From: an uncultured Nocardioides sp.
GTDB taxonomy: Bacteria; Actinomycetota; Actinomycetes; Propionibacteriales; Nocardioidaceae
NCBI RefSeq assembly: GCF_947489365.1
Contig: NZ_CANLDB010000005.1
Span: 248,001-312,000, forward strand
Length of the DNA stretch: 64,000 nucleotides
Direction: 5' to 3'
Within the stretch, counting starts at the first letter, position 1. Each line of letters opens with the position of its first letter. The notes beneath the pieces are model-generated. The model had not been told where the DNA came from, ran no database searches, and saw only the letters and a list, made by a program, of their open reading frames with translations. This document shows, piece by piece, positions 28,186 to 38,739 of this stretch. Both the position numbers and the translations under genes were made by a program.

Positions 28186-31100
28186 GCGCCCCGACGCAGC
28201 CCGGCACCCGGCTCGAGCTCACCTCCGCGCAGCGGGGCCTCTGGTACGCCCAGCAGCTGGACCCCGACAACGTCGTCCTGAACATCGCCCACTACCTGGA
28301 CGTGCCGGGCGAGATCGACACCGAGGCCTACCGCACCGCGTGGGCCACGACGATCGACGAGGTGGACGCTCTTCACGCCACCTTCGGCGAGGATGACGAC
28401 GGTCCCTTTCAGCTGGTCCCGGACAGCGTGGACTGGGAGCTGCAGCAGGTCGACCTGCGCGACGACGCCGACCCGGAGGACGCGGCCCGCGCCTGGATGG
28501 AGCACGACCTCCGGTCACCGGTCGACCTGGCCGCGCCGCCTCTGTTCGCCATCGCGCTGCTGCGGGTGGCCGACGACCGCACGTTCTGCTACCAGCGGAT
28601 CCACCACCTCGCGCTCGACGGGTACGGCGCCACGCTCGCGATGCTGCGCGTCAACGTCGTCTACAACGCCCTCGTCACCGGCCAGGAGCCGGACGAGCCG
28701 TTCACCGGCCCGCTGGTCGACCTGGTGGCCGACGACCAGGAGTACCGCGCCTCGGACCGCACCGAGGACCGCGACTTCTGGACCGAGCAGCTCGGCGACC
28801 ACCCGTCCCCCACGCTGTTGTCGGACCCCCCGCAGGGGCTGCCCGACCGTCTCTCCCGCTGCACCCGCGACGTGCCGTCCGAATCCGCCGAGGCCCTCGC
28901 CGCCGCCGCCAAGGCCATGAAGGTGTCACGGTCGTCGCTCCTGATCGCGGCGTTCGCGGCCTACCTCCACCGTTACACAGGGGAGCGCGACGTCGTGCTC
29001 GGCCTGCCCGTCACCGCCCGGCGGGGCAAGGTCTCCAAGGGGGTGCCGGGGATGGTGTCGAACATCGTCCCGCTGCGACTCGACGTGCGCCCCGAGATGG
29101 CGATCACCGACCTGGCCTCCCAGGTGTCCGGCCGGGTGCGACGCCTGCTCAAGCACCAGCGCTACCGCCCGGAGGACATCCGCGCCGACCTCGGTCTGGG
29201 CCGCGACTCCCGTCTGGCCGGTCCGACGATCAACATCCTGCCCATCGAGGGCACTCTCGACTTCGGAGGCCACGCAGGCACCCTGCACAACCTGTCGGTC
29301 GGCCCCGTCGACGACATGTCGGTCGTGGTCTCCCGCGCACCCGACGGGGAGGGTCTGCGGATCGACGTCGACGTCAACCCCGACCTGTACGACGCCGCGG
29401 CCCTCGAGGGCCACCTCACGCGGTTCCTGGTGACCCTGGAAGCCGTCGCCCGCGACCACGACTCCACCGTCGGGGCCATCCGGATCGCCTCCGACGCCGA
29501 TCGGGACGTCATCGACGGAGCCACCCACGGCACGGCGGTCGACGTGGTCCACCGCACCGTGCTCGACTTCTTCGAGTCCCAGGTCCGCCGCACCCCCGAC
29601 GCGACGGCGTTGGTGGCCGCCGACTCCCGCGCGACCTTCAACGAGCTGGACCGCCGGGCGAACCGGCTCGCCCGGGTCCTCATGGCCCATGGCGCCGGGC
29701 CGGGCGCCGCCGTCGCGGTTGCGCTGCCGAGGCGCTCGCAGTTCGCGATCAGCCTGGCCGCAACCCACAAGTCGGGGGCCGTCGTGGTGCCGGTGGACCC
29801 GGACTACCCTCCCGAGCGCGTCCGCCACATGCTCGACGACGTCGAGCCCCGCGTCGTCGTCACCGACCTCTCGGTCGCCGACCGGCTGCCCGAGCTGCCC
29901 GAGGGCGCCACCCTGCTCGTCCTCGACGACCCCGACGTGGTGGCCGACGTCCTGGGACGGTCGAACGCTCCGGTGACCGATGCCGAGCGCGGCGGCCGGG
30001 TCGGCGCCGACGACCCGGCCTACGTGGTCTACACCTCGGGCTCCACCGGCCGCCCCAAGGGCATCGTGGTCCAGCACCGGTCGCTCGTGAACCTCTTCGC
30101 CTCCCACAGCGCCGACATGTTCGCCCCCGCCCGGGCCGCCGTCGGCGGCCGCCCACTGCGGGTCGCGCACGTCACTCCCGTCTCCTTCGACGCCGGGTGG
30201 GACCCGATCCTGTGGCTGATCGGCGGTCACGAGCTGCACCTGGTCGACGAACGGACCATGACCGACCCCGAGGCGCTGGTCGCCTTCCTGGTCGCCCGCG
30301 AGATCGACTTCGTCGAGACCACCCCGACCTACATGGAGCAGCTCGTCGCCTCGGGCCTGCTGGGCGGTGCCGGTGACTCCATCCGCGTCGTCGCGCTCGG
30401 CGGCGAGGCCGTCGGCCGGGAGCTGTGGGACCTGCTGTCCGCCCGCGAGGACCTCCTCGCCTACAACCTGTTCGGCCCGGCCGAGTCGACCGTCGACGTG
30501 GTGACCGCCCGCATCGGCCAGTCCGACGACCCGGTCATCGGACGCCCCGTCGCCAACACCCGCGCCTACGTGCTCGACCCCGGTCTGCAGATGAAGCCGG
30601 TGGGTGCGGCGGGAGAGCTCTACCTCGCGGGCGCGGGTCTCGCCCGCTCCTACCTCGACCAGCCAGGCCGGACGGCCGAGCGCTTCGTCGCCGACCCGTA
30701 CGGCGGCCCCGGCGACCGCATGTACCGCACCGGCGACGTCGCCCGCTGGCGCGCCGACGGCACGCTGGAGTTCGTCGAGCGCGTCGACGACCAGGTCAAG
30801 GTCCGCGGCTTCCGAGTCGAGCTCGGCGAGATCGAGGCCCGGCTCGGGGAGCGCGACGACGTGAGCGCCGCCGCGGTGGTCGTCCGCGACGCCGACGGCG
30901 TCCAGCAGCTCGTGGCGTACGTCGCCGGCGACGCCGCGACGCTCACCCCCGCCGACCTGCGGGAGACCGTGGCCGCGGCCGTGCCGTCGTACATGGTGCC
31001 GGCGCTGTACGTCGTCCTTCCTGAGATGCCGCTGACCCCCAACGGCAAGCTCGACCGCGACGCCTTGCCCGCCCCCACCGGCGAGGAGACCGCGGCCGGC

Positions 31101-34100
31101 GCGGGCCGCGAGCCGCAGACCCCCCAGGAGCAGCTGCTCGCCGGGCTGTTCGCCGAGACCCTCGGCCTGCCGCGGGTCGGCGTGGACGATGACTTCTTCG
31201 ACCTCGGCGGACACTCCCTGCTCGCGACCCGCCTGGTGAGCCGCATCCGCAGCGCCGCGGGGGCGGAGCTGCCCATCCGGGCGCTCTTCGACCACCCGAC
31301 CGTCGCCGGGCTGGCCGTGGAGCTCGCGGGCGCGGCCGAGAGCCGCGCCGAGCTGCGGCCGATGCCGCGACCCGAGGAGCTGCCGCTGTCGTTCGCCCAG
31401 CGCCGGCTGTGGTTCCTCAACCGGCTCGAGCCCGGGAGCGGCGCCTACAACATCCCGGCCGTCCTCCGTCTGACCGGGGAGCTGGACCCGTGGGCCCTGC
31501 AGTGCGCCGTCCACGACGTCGTCGCGCGCCACGAGACCCTGCGGACCACCTTCCCCGAGATCGACGGGGAGCCCCGGCAGCTCATCGCGGCCCCCGACGA
31601 CGACCATCTCGAGGTCCTCACCGACGACCTCTCCGACGCGCCCGCCGACGGGCCCGGCTCGCTGGACGACGTCCTGCGGCGCGAGACCGCCCGTGGCTTC
31701 GACCTCACCCGCGAGCTACCGCTCCGCGTGCGGCTGCTGAGGCTCGGCGAGCGCGAGCACGTGCTCTCGATGGTGGTCCACCACGCCGCGGGCGACGGGT
31801 GGTCGCTGGGCCCCCTCGCCGCGGACCTGGCCGTCGCGTACGGCACTCGGGTCGTCGACGGCGTCCCGCCGGACTGGTCGCCACTGCCCGTCCAGTACGC
31901 CGACTACACGCTCTGGCAGCGCGAGCTGCTCGGCGACGAGGACGAGGACGACAGCGAGATCTCGCGCCAGCTCGACCACTGGACCCGCCGGCTCGCCGGC
32001 CTGCCCACCGAGATCGACCTGCCCCGCGACCGCGCCCGGCCCCGGGAGCCCGTGGCGCCGGACGCCACCGCCGGGGCCGGTGGGCCGCGCGTCGAGGTCG
32101 ACCTCGACCCCGACCTCCGCGACGCTCTGGCGGCGATCGCCCGCGCCCACGACGTCAGCCTGTTCATGATCGTCGAGGCCGCGCTGGCCGCGCTGCTCGG
32201 ACGTCTCGGCGCCGGCACCGACGTCGCGGTCGGCGTCCCCGTCGCCGGGCGTACGGACGAGGCCCTCGACAGCCTGGTCGGCTTCTTCGTCAACACGCTC
32301 GTGATGCGCAACGACCTGTCCGGCGACCCCACGTTCGACGAGCTCGTCGAGCGGGTGAAGACCACCGCCCTCGACGCCTACGCCCACCAGGACGTCCCCT
32401 TCGAGCGCGTGGTCGAGGAGGTCTCCCCCGAGCGCTCCCTGACCCGGCACCCGCTGTTCCAGGTCATGCTCGCCTTCCAGAACAACGCCCCGGTCGACCT
32501 CGCGCTGCCCGGCCTCGACGTCACGGTCGACGCCGCGGCCGAGGCCGCCGGCGCGAAGTTCGACCTCTCCGTCGATCTCGGCGAGGTGGAACGATCCGAC
32601 GGGCGGACGTCGATCGCCGGGGCCGTCGAGTACGACCCCGCACAGTTCGACGCCGACACGGTGCGCGACCTCGTGGTGCGTCTCGAGCGGCTGGTGACCG
32701 CCGTCGCCACCGACCCCGGCGCCCGGATCGGCGACGCCGTCCTCCTCGACGAGGTCGAGCGCACGGCCGCGCTCGACGCCACGGACCACCGCGACCGCGC
32801 CCACCACGGCACCGTGGTGGAGGCCTTCGCAGCCACCGTCGCGGCCCGGCCCGACGAGGTGGCGCTGAGGACCGCGGGCGAGCAGCTGACCTTCGCCGAT
32901 CTCGACGCCCGGTCTGCCCGCACGGCCGCCGTGCTGCGCGATTCCGGGTACGCCGGCCGGCGGGTCGGCGTGGCCCTCCCCCGCGGCGCCGACCTGGTGG
33001 TGGCGCTGCTCGGGGTGCTGCGCGCCGGCGCCGTCTACCTGCCGATCGACCTGGAGTACCCCCGCGCCCGCATCCAGCACATCGTCACGGACGCCGACCC
33101 GAGCACGGTCCTCACCGACCGGGCCTCCGTCGACCGGCTGCCCGACGGCACCCCGGCGGTGCTGCTCGACGACGACACGACCCGTCGCCTGCTCGACGAG
33201 GCCGACGTCGACGCGGCGCTCCCGACCGTCGCGCCGGAGCACCCGGCCTACCTGACCTACACCTCGGGCTCCACCGGGCGCCCGAAGGGCGTGCTGGTCG
33301 ACCACGCAGCCCTCGGCAACCTGCACGCCCACCAGCGCCGGACCCTCCACGAGCCCACCGCCGAGCGGCTCGGTCGCCGGGTCCGCATGGCGCACACCAC
33401 CGCGGTGTCGTTCGACGCCGCTTGGGACCCCGTGCTGTGGATGGTCTCGGGCCACGAGCTGCACCTGGTCGACGACGACACCCGCCGCGACCCCGAGGCG
33501 CTGGTCGCCCTCGTGCGCGAGGCCGGCATCGACGCGGTGGAGACCACCCCGTCGTACGTGCAGGCGCTGTTGGCCGAGGGCCTCGGTGACACCGGGCTCA
33601 GCCTGGCGCTGCTCGGTGGCGAGGCCGTCGGCGCCGCCCTGTGGCGTGAGCTGCGGGCGCACCCCACCCTCCGGGGGGTCAACCTCTACGGACCCACCGA
33701 GGCCTGCGTCGACACCGTCGTCGCCGACCTCGCCGACCACGAGACGCCGGTGCTGGGTCTGCCCGTCGACGGGGTCGCCGCCCACGTGCTCGACGCGGCC
33801 CTGCAGCCCGTCCCTGCCGGGGTCCCCGGTGAGCTCTACCTCTCCGGGGTCGCCCTCGCCCGCGGGTACGCCGGCCGGCCGGCCCAGACCGCGGAACGCT
33901 TCGTCGCCGACCCGTACGGCGCCCCGGGCTCCCGGATGTACCGCACCGGCGACCTGGCCCGGCGTACCCGGGACGGGGTGCTCGAGTTCGTGGGCCGCGT
34001 CGACGACCAGGTCAAGGTCCGTGGGTTCCGCGTCGAGCTCGGCGAGATCGAGTCCGTGCTGGCCGAGCAGGCCGGCGTCGCCGCGGCCGCCGTGGCCGTG

Positions 34101-37100
34101 CACACCGACCCCGCCGGCGCCGGTCGCCTCGCGGCCTGGCTGGTACCGACCGCCGGCGGCGAGGTCGACGTCGACGCCGTCCGCACCGGTGCCGCACAGG
34201 CCCTCCCCGACTACATGGTCCCCGCCGCCTGGGCGACGATCGAGGCGCTGCCGCTGACCCCGAACGGCAAGCTCGACCGCGACGCGCTGCCCACCGCCGA
34301 CGTCGCCGCCGCGTCCGGCCGCGTGGCGAGCACCGACGCCGAGCGCACCCTCGCCCGGCTGTACGCCGAGGTGCTCGGCCTGCCCGAGCCCGCACCGGTC
34401 GACGCCGGGTTCTTCGACCTGGGCGGCCACTCGCTGCTCGCCACGCGACTCGTCAGCCGGGTCCGCGCCGAGCTGGACGTCGAGCTCGGCGTGCGCGCCC
34501 TGTTCGAGGCGCCCAGCGTCGAGCAGCTCGCCGCCCGCCTGCCGGACGCAGGCGCCGCCCGTCGCGCGGTGACGGCGACCGAGCGGCCCGCGCTCGTCCC
34601 GCTGTCCTGGGCCCAGCACCGGCTCTGGTTCCTGAACCGGCTCGAGGACACCAGCGCGGCGTACCACATCCCGCTCGCCGTACGGCTGAGCGGCGACCTC
34701 GACGCCGACGCCCTCGAGGCCGCACTCCGCGACCTCGTCGCCCGTCACGAGGTCCTGCGCACGACGCTGCCCGAGACCGACGACGAGCCGCACCAGCGCG
34801 TGCACGACGACGTCGACCTCGCCCTCGAGCGGCTCACGGTCGCCGAGGCCGACCTCGAGGACGCCCTGCGCAGCCGGGCCGAGGCGCCGTTCGACCTCGC
34901 CGTCGACCGTCCCCTGCGTGCCTGGCTGCTGACCGTCTCCCCCGGCGAGAACGTGCTGCTGCTCGTCGTCCACCACGTCGCTGCCGACGGCTGGTCCCTC
35001 GGTCCGCTGGGCCGCGACCTCGCCGAGGCGTACGCAGCCCGCAAGGCCGGTCGCGCCCCCGAGCGCGCTCCGCTCGCGGTGCAGTACGCCGACCACGCCC
35101 TGTGGCAGCGCGAGGTGCTGGGCGAGGCCGACGACCCCGACAGCGAGCTCGCCACCCAGCTGTCCTGGTGGTCCGAGCAGCTTGCCGACCTGCCCGCCGA
35201 GCTCGACCTGCCCACCGACCGGCCACGGCCGGCCCGGGGCAGCAACGAGGGCGGCGAGGTCCGGTTCACGCTCGACGCCGACCTGCACGGTCGCGTCGTC
35301 GACTTCGCGCGCCGCCACGACGCCAGCCCGTTCATGCTGCTCCACGCGACCCTCGCGGCACTCCTGACCCGGCAGGGCGGCGGGGACGACGTCCCGCTCG
35401 GCACCCCCGTCGCCGGCCGCGGCGACGAGGCGCTCGACGAGCTCGTCGGGTTCTTCGTCAACACCCTGGTGCTGCGCACCGACACCGCGGGCGACCCGAC
35501 CCTGCCCGACCTGCTGGACCGGGTGCGGCGTACCGACGTCGACGCGTTCGCCCACGCCGACCTGCCGTTCGAGCGGCTCGTCGAGGCGCTCGCACCGGAG
35601 CGCTCGCTCTCGCGCCACCCGCTGTTCCAGGTGATGCTCACCGCCGACGCGGAGACCCCGGGCGACCTCGGCCTCGACGGACTGACCTCCGAGGTGCTGC
35701 CCGTGGCCGCGGGCTCCGCGAAGTTCGACCTGTCGTTCTCCGTCGCCGAGCACCACGACCACGGCACGCCCGCGGGGATCAGCGGCGTGCTCGAGCACGC
35801 CCGCGACCTGTACGACGAGGACACGGCCCAGGCGCTCGCCGACCGGTGGGTCCGGCTGATCGGGCGCTGGCTGGACGCCCCGTCGACCCCGCTGACCGCC
35901 CTACCGTTGCTGACCGAGGACGAGCGGGCCGCCGTGCTGCCCGCGAGATCCGAGGACGTGGCGGGACCGACAGCTTCGACCGTGCTCGACACGTGGGCGC
36001 GGACCGTCGAGGCCCACCCTGACGAGGCGGCCCTGGTCGCCCCCGGCACCGACCCGGCGGACGGCCCGGAGACCCTCACGTACGCCGAGGTCGCCGAGCT
36101 GGCCGACCGCCTCGCCGGCCTTCTCGCCCGCCGCGGCATCGGCCGCGGCGACGTCGTCGGGCTCGCGGTGCCGCGCTCCGTGAGCAGCGTGGTCGGCCTC
36201 CTGGGCATCCTGCGCTCGGGGGCGACGTACCTCCCGATCGACCCGGCGCAGCCCGCGGGTCGCGTCGAGGCCATCACCCGGGCCGCGGCGCCGGCGCTCG
36301 TGCTGGACGCCGACGACCTCGACGCGCTGCTGACGGGCACCGACGCGGTGCCCGAGATGCCGCAGACCTCGGCCCTGCCGGCCGGTCCGCGGCCCGACGA
36401 CGCGGCGTACGTCCTGTTCACCTCGGGCTCCACCGGCGAGCCCAAGGGCGTGGTCGTCGAGCACCGCTCGCTGGCGGCGCTGCTGGCTCAGCACGAAGAG
36501 ACCCTGTTCTCCCCCGCCGCGGACGCCGCGGGTCGACGGCTGCGGGTGGCCCACACGACGGCGGTCACGTTCGACGCCTCGTGGGACCCGGTGCTGTGGA
36601 TGCTGGCCGGGCACGAGCTGCACCTCGTCGACGACGAGACCCGGGTCGACCCCGAGGCCCTGGTGGCGCTCGTCGCGGACCGCGGGATCGACGTCCTCGA
36701 GACCACCCCGTCGTACGTCGCCGAGCTGCTGCGACTCGGCCTGCCCGAGCTCGCGGTCACCGCGCTGGGCGGGGAGGCCGTGGGCGACGACCTGTGGCGC
36801 GACCTCGCGGCCCGGCCGGGGCGTGCGGTCAACCTGTACGGCCCGACCGAGTCGACCGTCGACGCCGTGGTGGCCGACCTGGAGGCGACGTCCCACCCGG
36901 TCATCGGGACGCCGGTGGCCGGCACCCGGGCCCTCGTGCTCGACGACCGGCTGGCCCCCGTCGCCCCCGGAGTGCACGGCGAGCTCTACCTCGCCGGCGC
37001 CGGGGTGGCCCGGGCCTACCTGGGCCGCGCCGACCTGACGGCCGAGCGGTTCGTCGCCGACCCGTACGGCCCGCCCGGCTCGCGGATGTACCGGACGGGC

Positions 37101-38444
37101 GACCGCGCCCGCTGGACCGCCCGGGGCGACCTCGCCTTCGCCGGGCGGGTCGACGAACAGGTCAAGGTGCGCGGGTTCCGCGTCGAGCCGGGTGAGGTCG
37201 ACGCGGTGCTGACCGCCCTCGAGGGGGTCGCCCGAGCCGCCACCGTCGCGGTCACCGACGGCTCCGGAGCCGCGGCGCTCGCGTCGTACCTGGTGCCGGA
37301 GCCTGGCGCCGACCTCGACGTGGACGTCGTACGGACGGCGGCCGCGGAGCGGCTGCCGGACTACATGCTGCCCACGGCGATGGCGGTGCTCGACGAGCTG
37401 CCGCTCACCGCCCACGGCAAGCTGGACCGGCGCGCCCTCCCGGAGGCCGCGACCGTCGGCGCCGGCGGAGGGACACCGCCGCGGACCCCGCGTGAGCGGG
37501 TGCTCGCGGCGCTCTTCGCCGAAGTCCTCGGGGTGGGCGAGGTCGGTGTCGACGACAGCTTCTTCGCCCTCGGCGGCCACTCGTTGCTCGCGACACGGCT
37601 GGTCTCCCGGATCCGCACCGCAACCGGCGAGGAGATGGCCGTGCGCGCGCTCTTCGAGACGCCGACCGTCGCCGGGCTCGCTGCCCGACTCGACGGTGAC
37701 GCCCCCGCGGACTCCGGCCTGGACCGCCTGCTGACCCTGGGTGCCGACGGGCACCGGGCGCCCCTGGTCGCGATCCACCCGATCTCCGGCCTCGCCTGGC
37801 CGTACGCCGGACTGGTGCCGCACCTGGTCGACCGACCCCTCCTGGGGCTGCAGGCCCCCGGGCTGGTCGCCGGGGACCCGCTGCCGCGGGACCTCGACGA
37901 GCTGGTGGACGGCTACGTCGCCAGCCTGCGCCGCGCCCGCCCCCACGGCCCGTACGCCCTGCTGGGTTGGTCCCTCGGCGGCGTGCTGGCCCACCGGGTC
38001 GCGGCCCGGCTGCTGGCCGACGGCGAGGAGGTCGAGCACCTGATCCTGCTGGACTCCTACCCCCACGCGGTGCCGCTCGAGGTGGACCCGGACGACCCCA
38101 CCGGTGCGGTGGCGGCGTACCGCGAGGCACAGGGCGACTCCGCTGACGCGCTGCTGGAGCTGCTCGGCGCCGAGGCCGCCGACAGGCTCGCGCGAGGCGT
38201 CGGCGCCGTCGGGGACGCCCTGCGGGCGGCCGGCGAGCCGCCACGGATCGACGTGCCGACCACGCTGGTGGCCGCCGAGCCTGGACCCGACGGGCCCCCG
38301 CTGGCCGAGCAGTGGGCGCCGTACGTCGGGTCCCGGCCCGTCGAGCACCCCGTGGCCCACGCCCACTTCGACCTGATGGACGCCGACGCGCTCGTCGACG
38401 TCGGCCCTGTGGTCGGCGCCACGCTCGGAGGGCCCGCCCGATGA
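28182..38444 (+). CDS. Three-module nonribosomal peptide synthetase with thioesterase
   Basis: 3,420 residues: C1 (about 10-430, HHLALDG), A1 (455-960), T1 (LGGHSLL near 1006), C2 (HHAAGDG near 1198), A2 (1510-2030), T2 (near 2080), C3 (HHVAADG near 2262), A3 (2580-3085), T3 (near 3130), TE (3185-3415, GWSLGG nucleophile). C1 and the TE resemble DhbF/EntF. No epimerase or methyltransferase is present. By alignment to PheA the pockets read as Asp, Ala, Trp(?), Glu, V/A/T, Leu, Leu, Val, Asp, Lys in A1/A2/A3, differing only at position 299. Glu278 with Val330-Asp331 recalls ornithine pockets, so I infer the same basic amino acid three times. A DhbF-like C1 suggests an acyl or aryl cap. The gap around position 239 makes the code uncertain. 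Confidence 0.95.
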   Translation: MSAPTQPGTRLELTSAQRGLWYAQQLDPDNVVLNIAHYLDVPGEIDTEAYRTAWATTIDEVDALHATFGEDDDGPFQLVPDSVDWELQQVDLRDDADPEDAARAWMEHDLRSPVDLAAPPLFAIALLRVADDRTFCYQRIHHLALDGYGATLAMLRVNVVYNALVTGQEPDEPFTGPLVDLVADDQEYRASDRTEDRDFWTEQLGDHPSPTLLSDPPQGLPDRLSRCTRDVPSESAEALAAAAKAMKVSRSSLLIAAFAAYLHRYTGERDVVLGLPVTARRGKVSKGVPGMVSNIVPLRLDVRPEMAITDLASQVSGRVRRLLKHQRYRPEDIRADLGLGRDSRLAGPTINILPIEGTLDFGGHAGTLHNLSVGPVDDMSVVVSRAPDGEGLRIDVDVNPDLYDAAALEGHLTRFLVTLEAVARDHDSTVGAIRIASDADRDVIDGATHGTAVDVVHRTVLDFFESQVRRTPDATALVAADSRATFNELDRRANRLARVLMAHGAGPGAAVAVALPRRSQFAISLAATHKSGAVVVPVDPDYPPERVRHMLDDVEPRVVVTDLSVADRLPELPEGATLLVLDDPDVVADVLGRSNAPVTDAERGGRVGADDPAYVVYTSGSTGRPKGIVVQHRSLVNLFASHSADMFAPARAAVGGRPLRVAHVTPVSFDAGWDPILWLIGGHELHLVDERTMTDPEALVAFLVAREIDFVETTPTYMEQLVASGLLGGAGDSIRVVALGGEAVGRELWDLLSAREDLLAYNLFGPAESTVDVVTARIGQSDDPVIGRPVANTRAYVLDPGLQMKPVGAAGELYLAGAGLARSYLDQPGRTAERFVADPYGGPGDRMYRTGDVARWRADGTLEFVERVDDQVKVRGFRVELGEIEARLGERDDVSAAAVVVRDADGVQQLVAYVAGDAATLTPADLRETVAAAVPSYMVPALYVVLPEMPLTPNGKLDRDALPAPTGEETAAGAGREPQTPQEQLLAGLFAETLGLPRVGVDDDFFDLGGHSLLATRLVSRIRSAAGAELPIRALFDHPTVAGLAVELAGAAESRAELRPMPRPEELPLSFAQRRLWFLNRLEPGSGAYNIPAVLRLTGELDPWALQCAVHDVVARHETLRTTFPEIDGEPRQLIAAPDDDHLEVLTDDLSDAPADGPGSLDDVLRRETARGFDLTRELPLRVRLLRLGEREHVLSMVVHHAAGDGWSLGPLAADLAVAYGTRVVDGVPPDWSPLPVQYADYTLWQRELLGDEDEDDSEISRQLDHWTRRLAGLPTEIDLPRDRARPREPVAPDATAGAGGPRVEVDLDPDLRDALAAIARAHDVSLFMIVEAALAALLGRLGAGTDVAVGVPVAGRTDEALDSLVGFFVNTLVMRNDLSGDPTFDELVERVKTTALDAYAHQDVPFERVVEEVSPERSLTRHPLFQVMLAFQNNAPVDLALPGLDVTVDAAAEAAGAKFDLSVDLGEVERSDGRTSIAGAVEYDPAQFDADTVRDLVVRLERLVTAVATDPGARIGDAVLLDEVERTAALDATDHRDRAHHGTVVEAFAATVAARPDEVALRTAGEQLTFADLDARSARTAAVLRDSGYAGRRVGVALPRGADLVVALLGVLRAGAVYLPIDLEYPRARIQHIVTDADPSTVLTDRASVDRLPDGTPAVLLDDDTTRRLLDEADVDAALPTVAPEHPAYLTYTSGSTGRPKGVLVDHAALGNLHAHQRRTLHEPTAERLGRRVRMAHTTAVSFDAAWDPVLWMVSGHELHLVDDDTRRDPEALVALVREAGIDAVETTPSYVQALLAEGLGDTGLSLALLGGEAVGAALWRELRAHPTLRGVNLYGPTEACVDTVVADLADHETPVLGLPVDGVAAHVLDAALQPVPAGVPGELYLSGVALARGYAGRPAQTAERFVADPYGAPGSRMYRTGDLARRTRDGVLEFVGRVDDQVKVRGFRVELGEIESVLAEQAGVAAAAVAVHTDPAGAGRLAAWLVPTAGGEVDVDAVRTGAAQALPDYMVPAAWATIEALPLTPNGKLDRDALPTADVAAASGRVASTDAERTLARLYAEVLGLPEPAPVDAGFFDLGGHSLLATRLVSRVRAELDVELGVRALFEAPSVEQLAARLPDAGAARRAVTATERPALVPLSWAQHRLWFLNRLEDTSAAYHIPLAVRLSGDLDADALEAALRDLVARHEVLRTTLPETDDEPHQRVHDDVDLALERLTVAEADLEDALRSRAEAPFDLAVDRPLRAWLLTVSPGENVLLLVVHHVAADGWSLGPLGRDLAEAYAARKAGRAPERAPLAVQYADHALWQREVLGEADDPDSELATQLSWWSEQLADLPAELDLPTDRPRPARGSNEGGEVRFTLDADLHGRVVDFARRHDASPFMLLHATLAALLTRQGGGDDVPLGTPVAGRGDEALDELVGFFVNTLVLRTDTAGDPTLPDLLDRVRRTDVDAFAHADLPFERLVEALAPERSLSRHPLFQVMLTADAETPGDLGLDGLTSEVLPVAAGSAKFDLSFSVAEHHDHGTPAGISGVLEHARDLYDEDTAQALADRWVRLIGRWLDAPSTPLTALPLLTEDERAAVLPARSEDVAGPTASTVLDTWARTVEAHPDEAALVAPGTDPADGPETLTYAEVAELADRLAGLLARRGIGRGDVVGLAVPRSVSSVVGLLGILRSGATYLPIDPAQPAGRVEAITRAAAPALVLDADDLDALLTGTDAVPEMPQTSALPAGPRPDDAAYVLFTSGSTGEPKGVVVEHRSLAALLAQHEETLFSPAADAAGRRLRVAHTTAVTFDASWDPVLWMLAGHELHLVDDETRVDPEALVALVADRGIDVLETTPSYVAELLRLGLPELAVTALGGEAVGDDLWRDLAARPGRAVNLYGPTESTVDAVVADLEATSHPVIGTPVAGTRALVLDDRLAPVAPGVHGELYLAGAGVARAYLGRADLTAERFVADPYGPPGSRMYRTGDRARWTARGDLAFAGRVDEQVKVRGFRVEPGEVDAVLTALEGVARAATVAVTDGSGAAALASYLVPEPGADLDVDVVRTAAAERLPDYMLPTAMAVLDELPLTAHGKLDRRALPEAATVGAGGGTPPRTPRERVLAALFAEVLGVGEVGVDDSFFALGGHSLLATRLVSRIRTATGEEMAVRALFETPTVAGLAARLDGDAPADSGLDRLLTLGADGHRAPLVAIHPISGLAWPYAGLVPHLVDRPLLGLQAPGLVAGDPLPRDLDELVDGYVASLRRARPHGPYALLGWSLGGVLAHRVAARLLADGEEVEHLILLDSYPHAVPLEVDPDDPTGAVAAYREAQGDSADALLELLGAEAADRLARGVGAVGDALRAAGEPPRIDVPTTLVAAEPGPDGPPLAEQWAPYVGSRPVEHPVAHAHFDLMDADALVDVGPVVGATLGGPAR

Positions 38445-38535
38445 CCCTCCGGCCCCGAACCACGGGTGAGGCGCGGCGACCCCGTCGCCCCACCCGGTCG
38501 CACCACCGCACACCCCACCCCCGAGGAGGAGCGAG

Positions 38536-38739
38536 ATGACCAACCCGTTCGAGGACACCGACGCCCGCTACCACGTGCTGCTCAACGACGAGGGCCAGTA
38601 CTCCCTGTGGCCCGTCTTCGTCGCCGTGCCCGAGGGCTGGCGCGCCGTGCTGGAGGACGCGACGCGTGCCGACGCGGTCTCGTGGATCGAGGAGAACTGG
38701 GACGACCCCACCACGCTGGGGGTCGCGGTCGGTGGCTGA
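38536..38739 (+). CDS. MbtH-like protein
   Basis: 67 residues. The family signature is complete: NPFED at the start, YSLWPVF in the middle and SWIEENWDD near the end, with the invariant tryptophans. MbtH proteins bind NRPS A domains and are often needed for their folding and activity. The ATG has GGAGGAG upstream. It overlaps the ABC ATPase gene by eight bases. Its target is the NRPS 91 bp upstream. Confidence 0.95.
   Translation: MTNPFEDTDARYHVLLNDEGQYSLWPVFVAVPEGWRAVLEDATRADAVSWIEENWDDPTTLGVAVGG

Noticed and set aside
28926..38558. Very long open frames on the minus strand opposite the NRPS (for example 28926-31607, 31716-35798, 35901-38558)
   Set aside because: They are third-position shadows of high-GC coding DNA, rich in Gly, Val, Arg and His, with no domain pattern, while the plus frame has complete NRPS domains.
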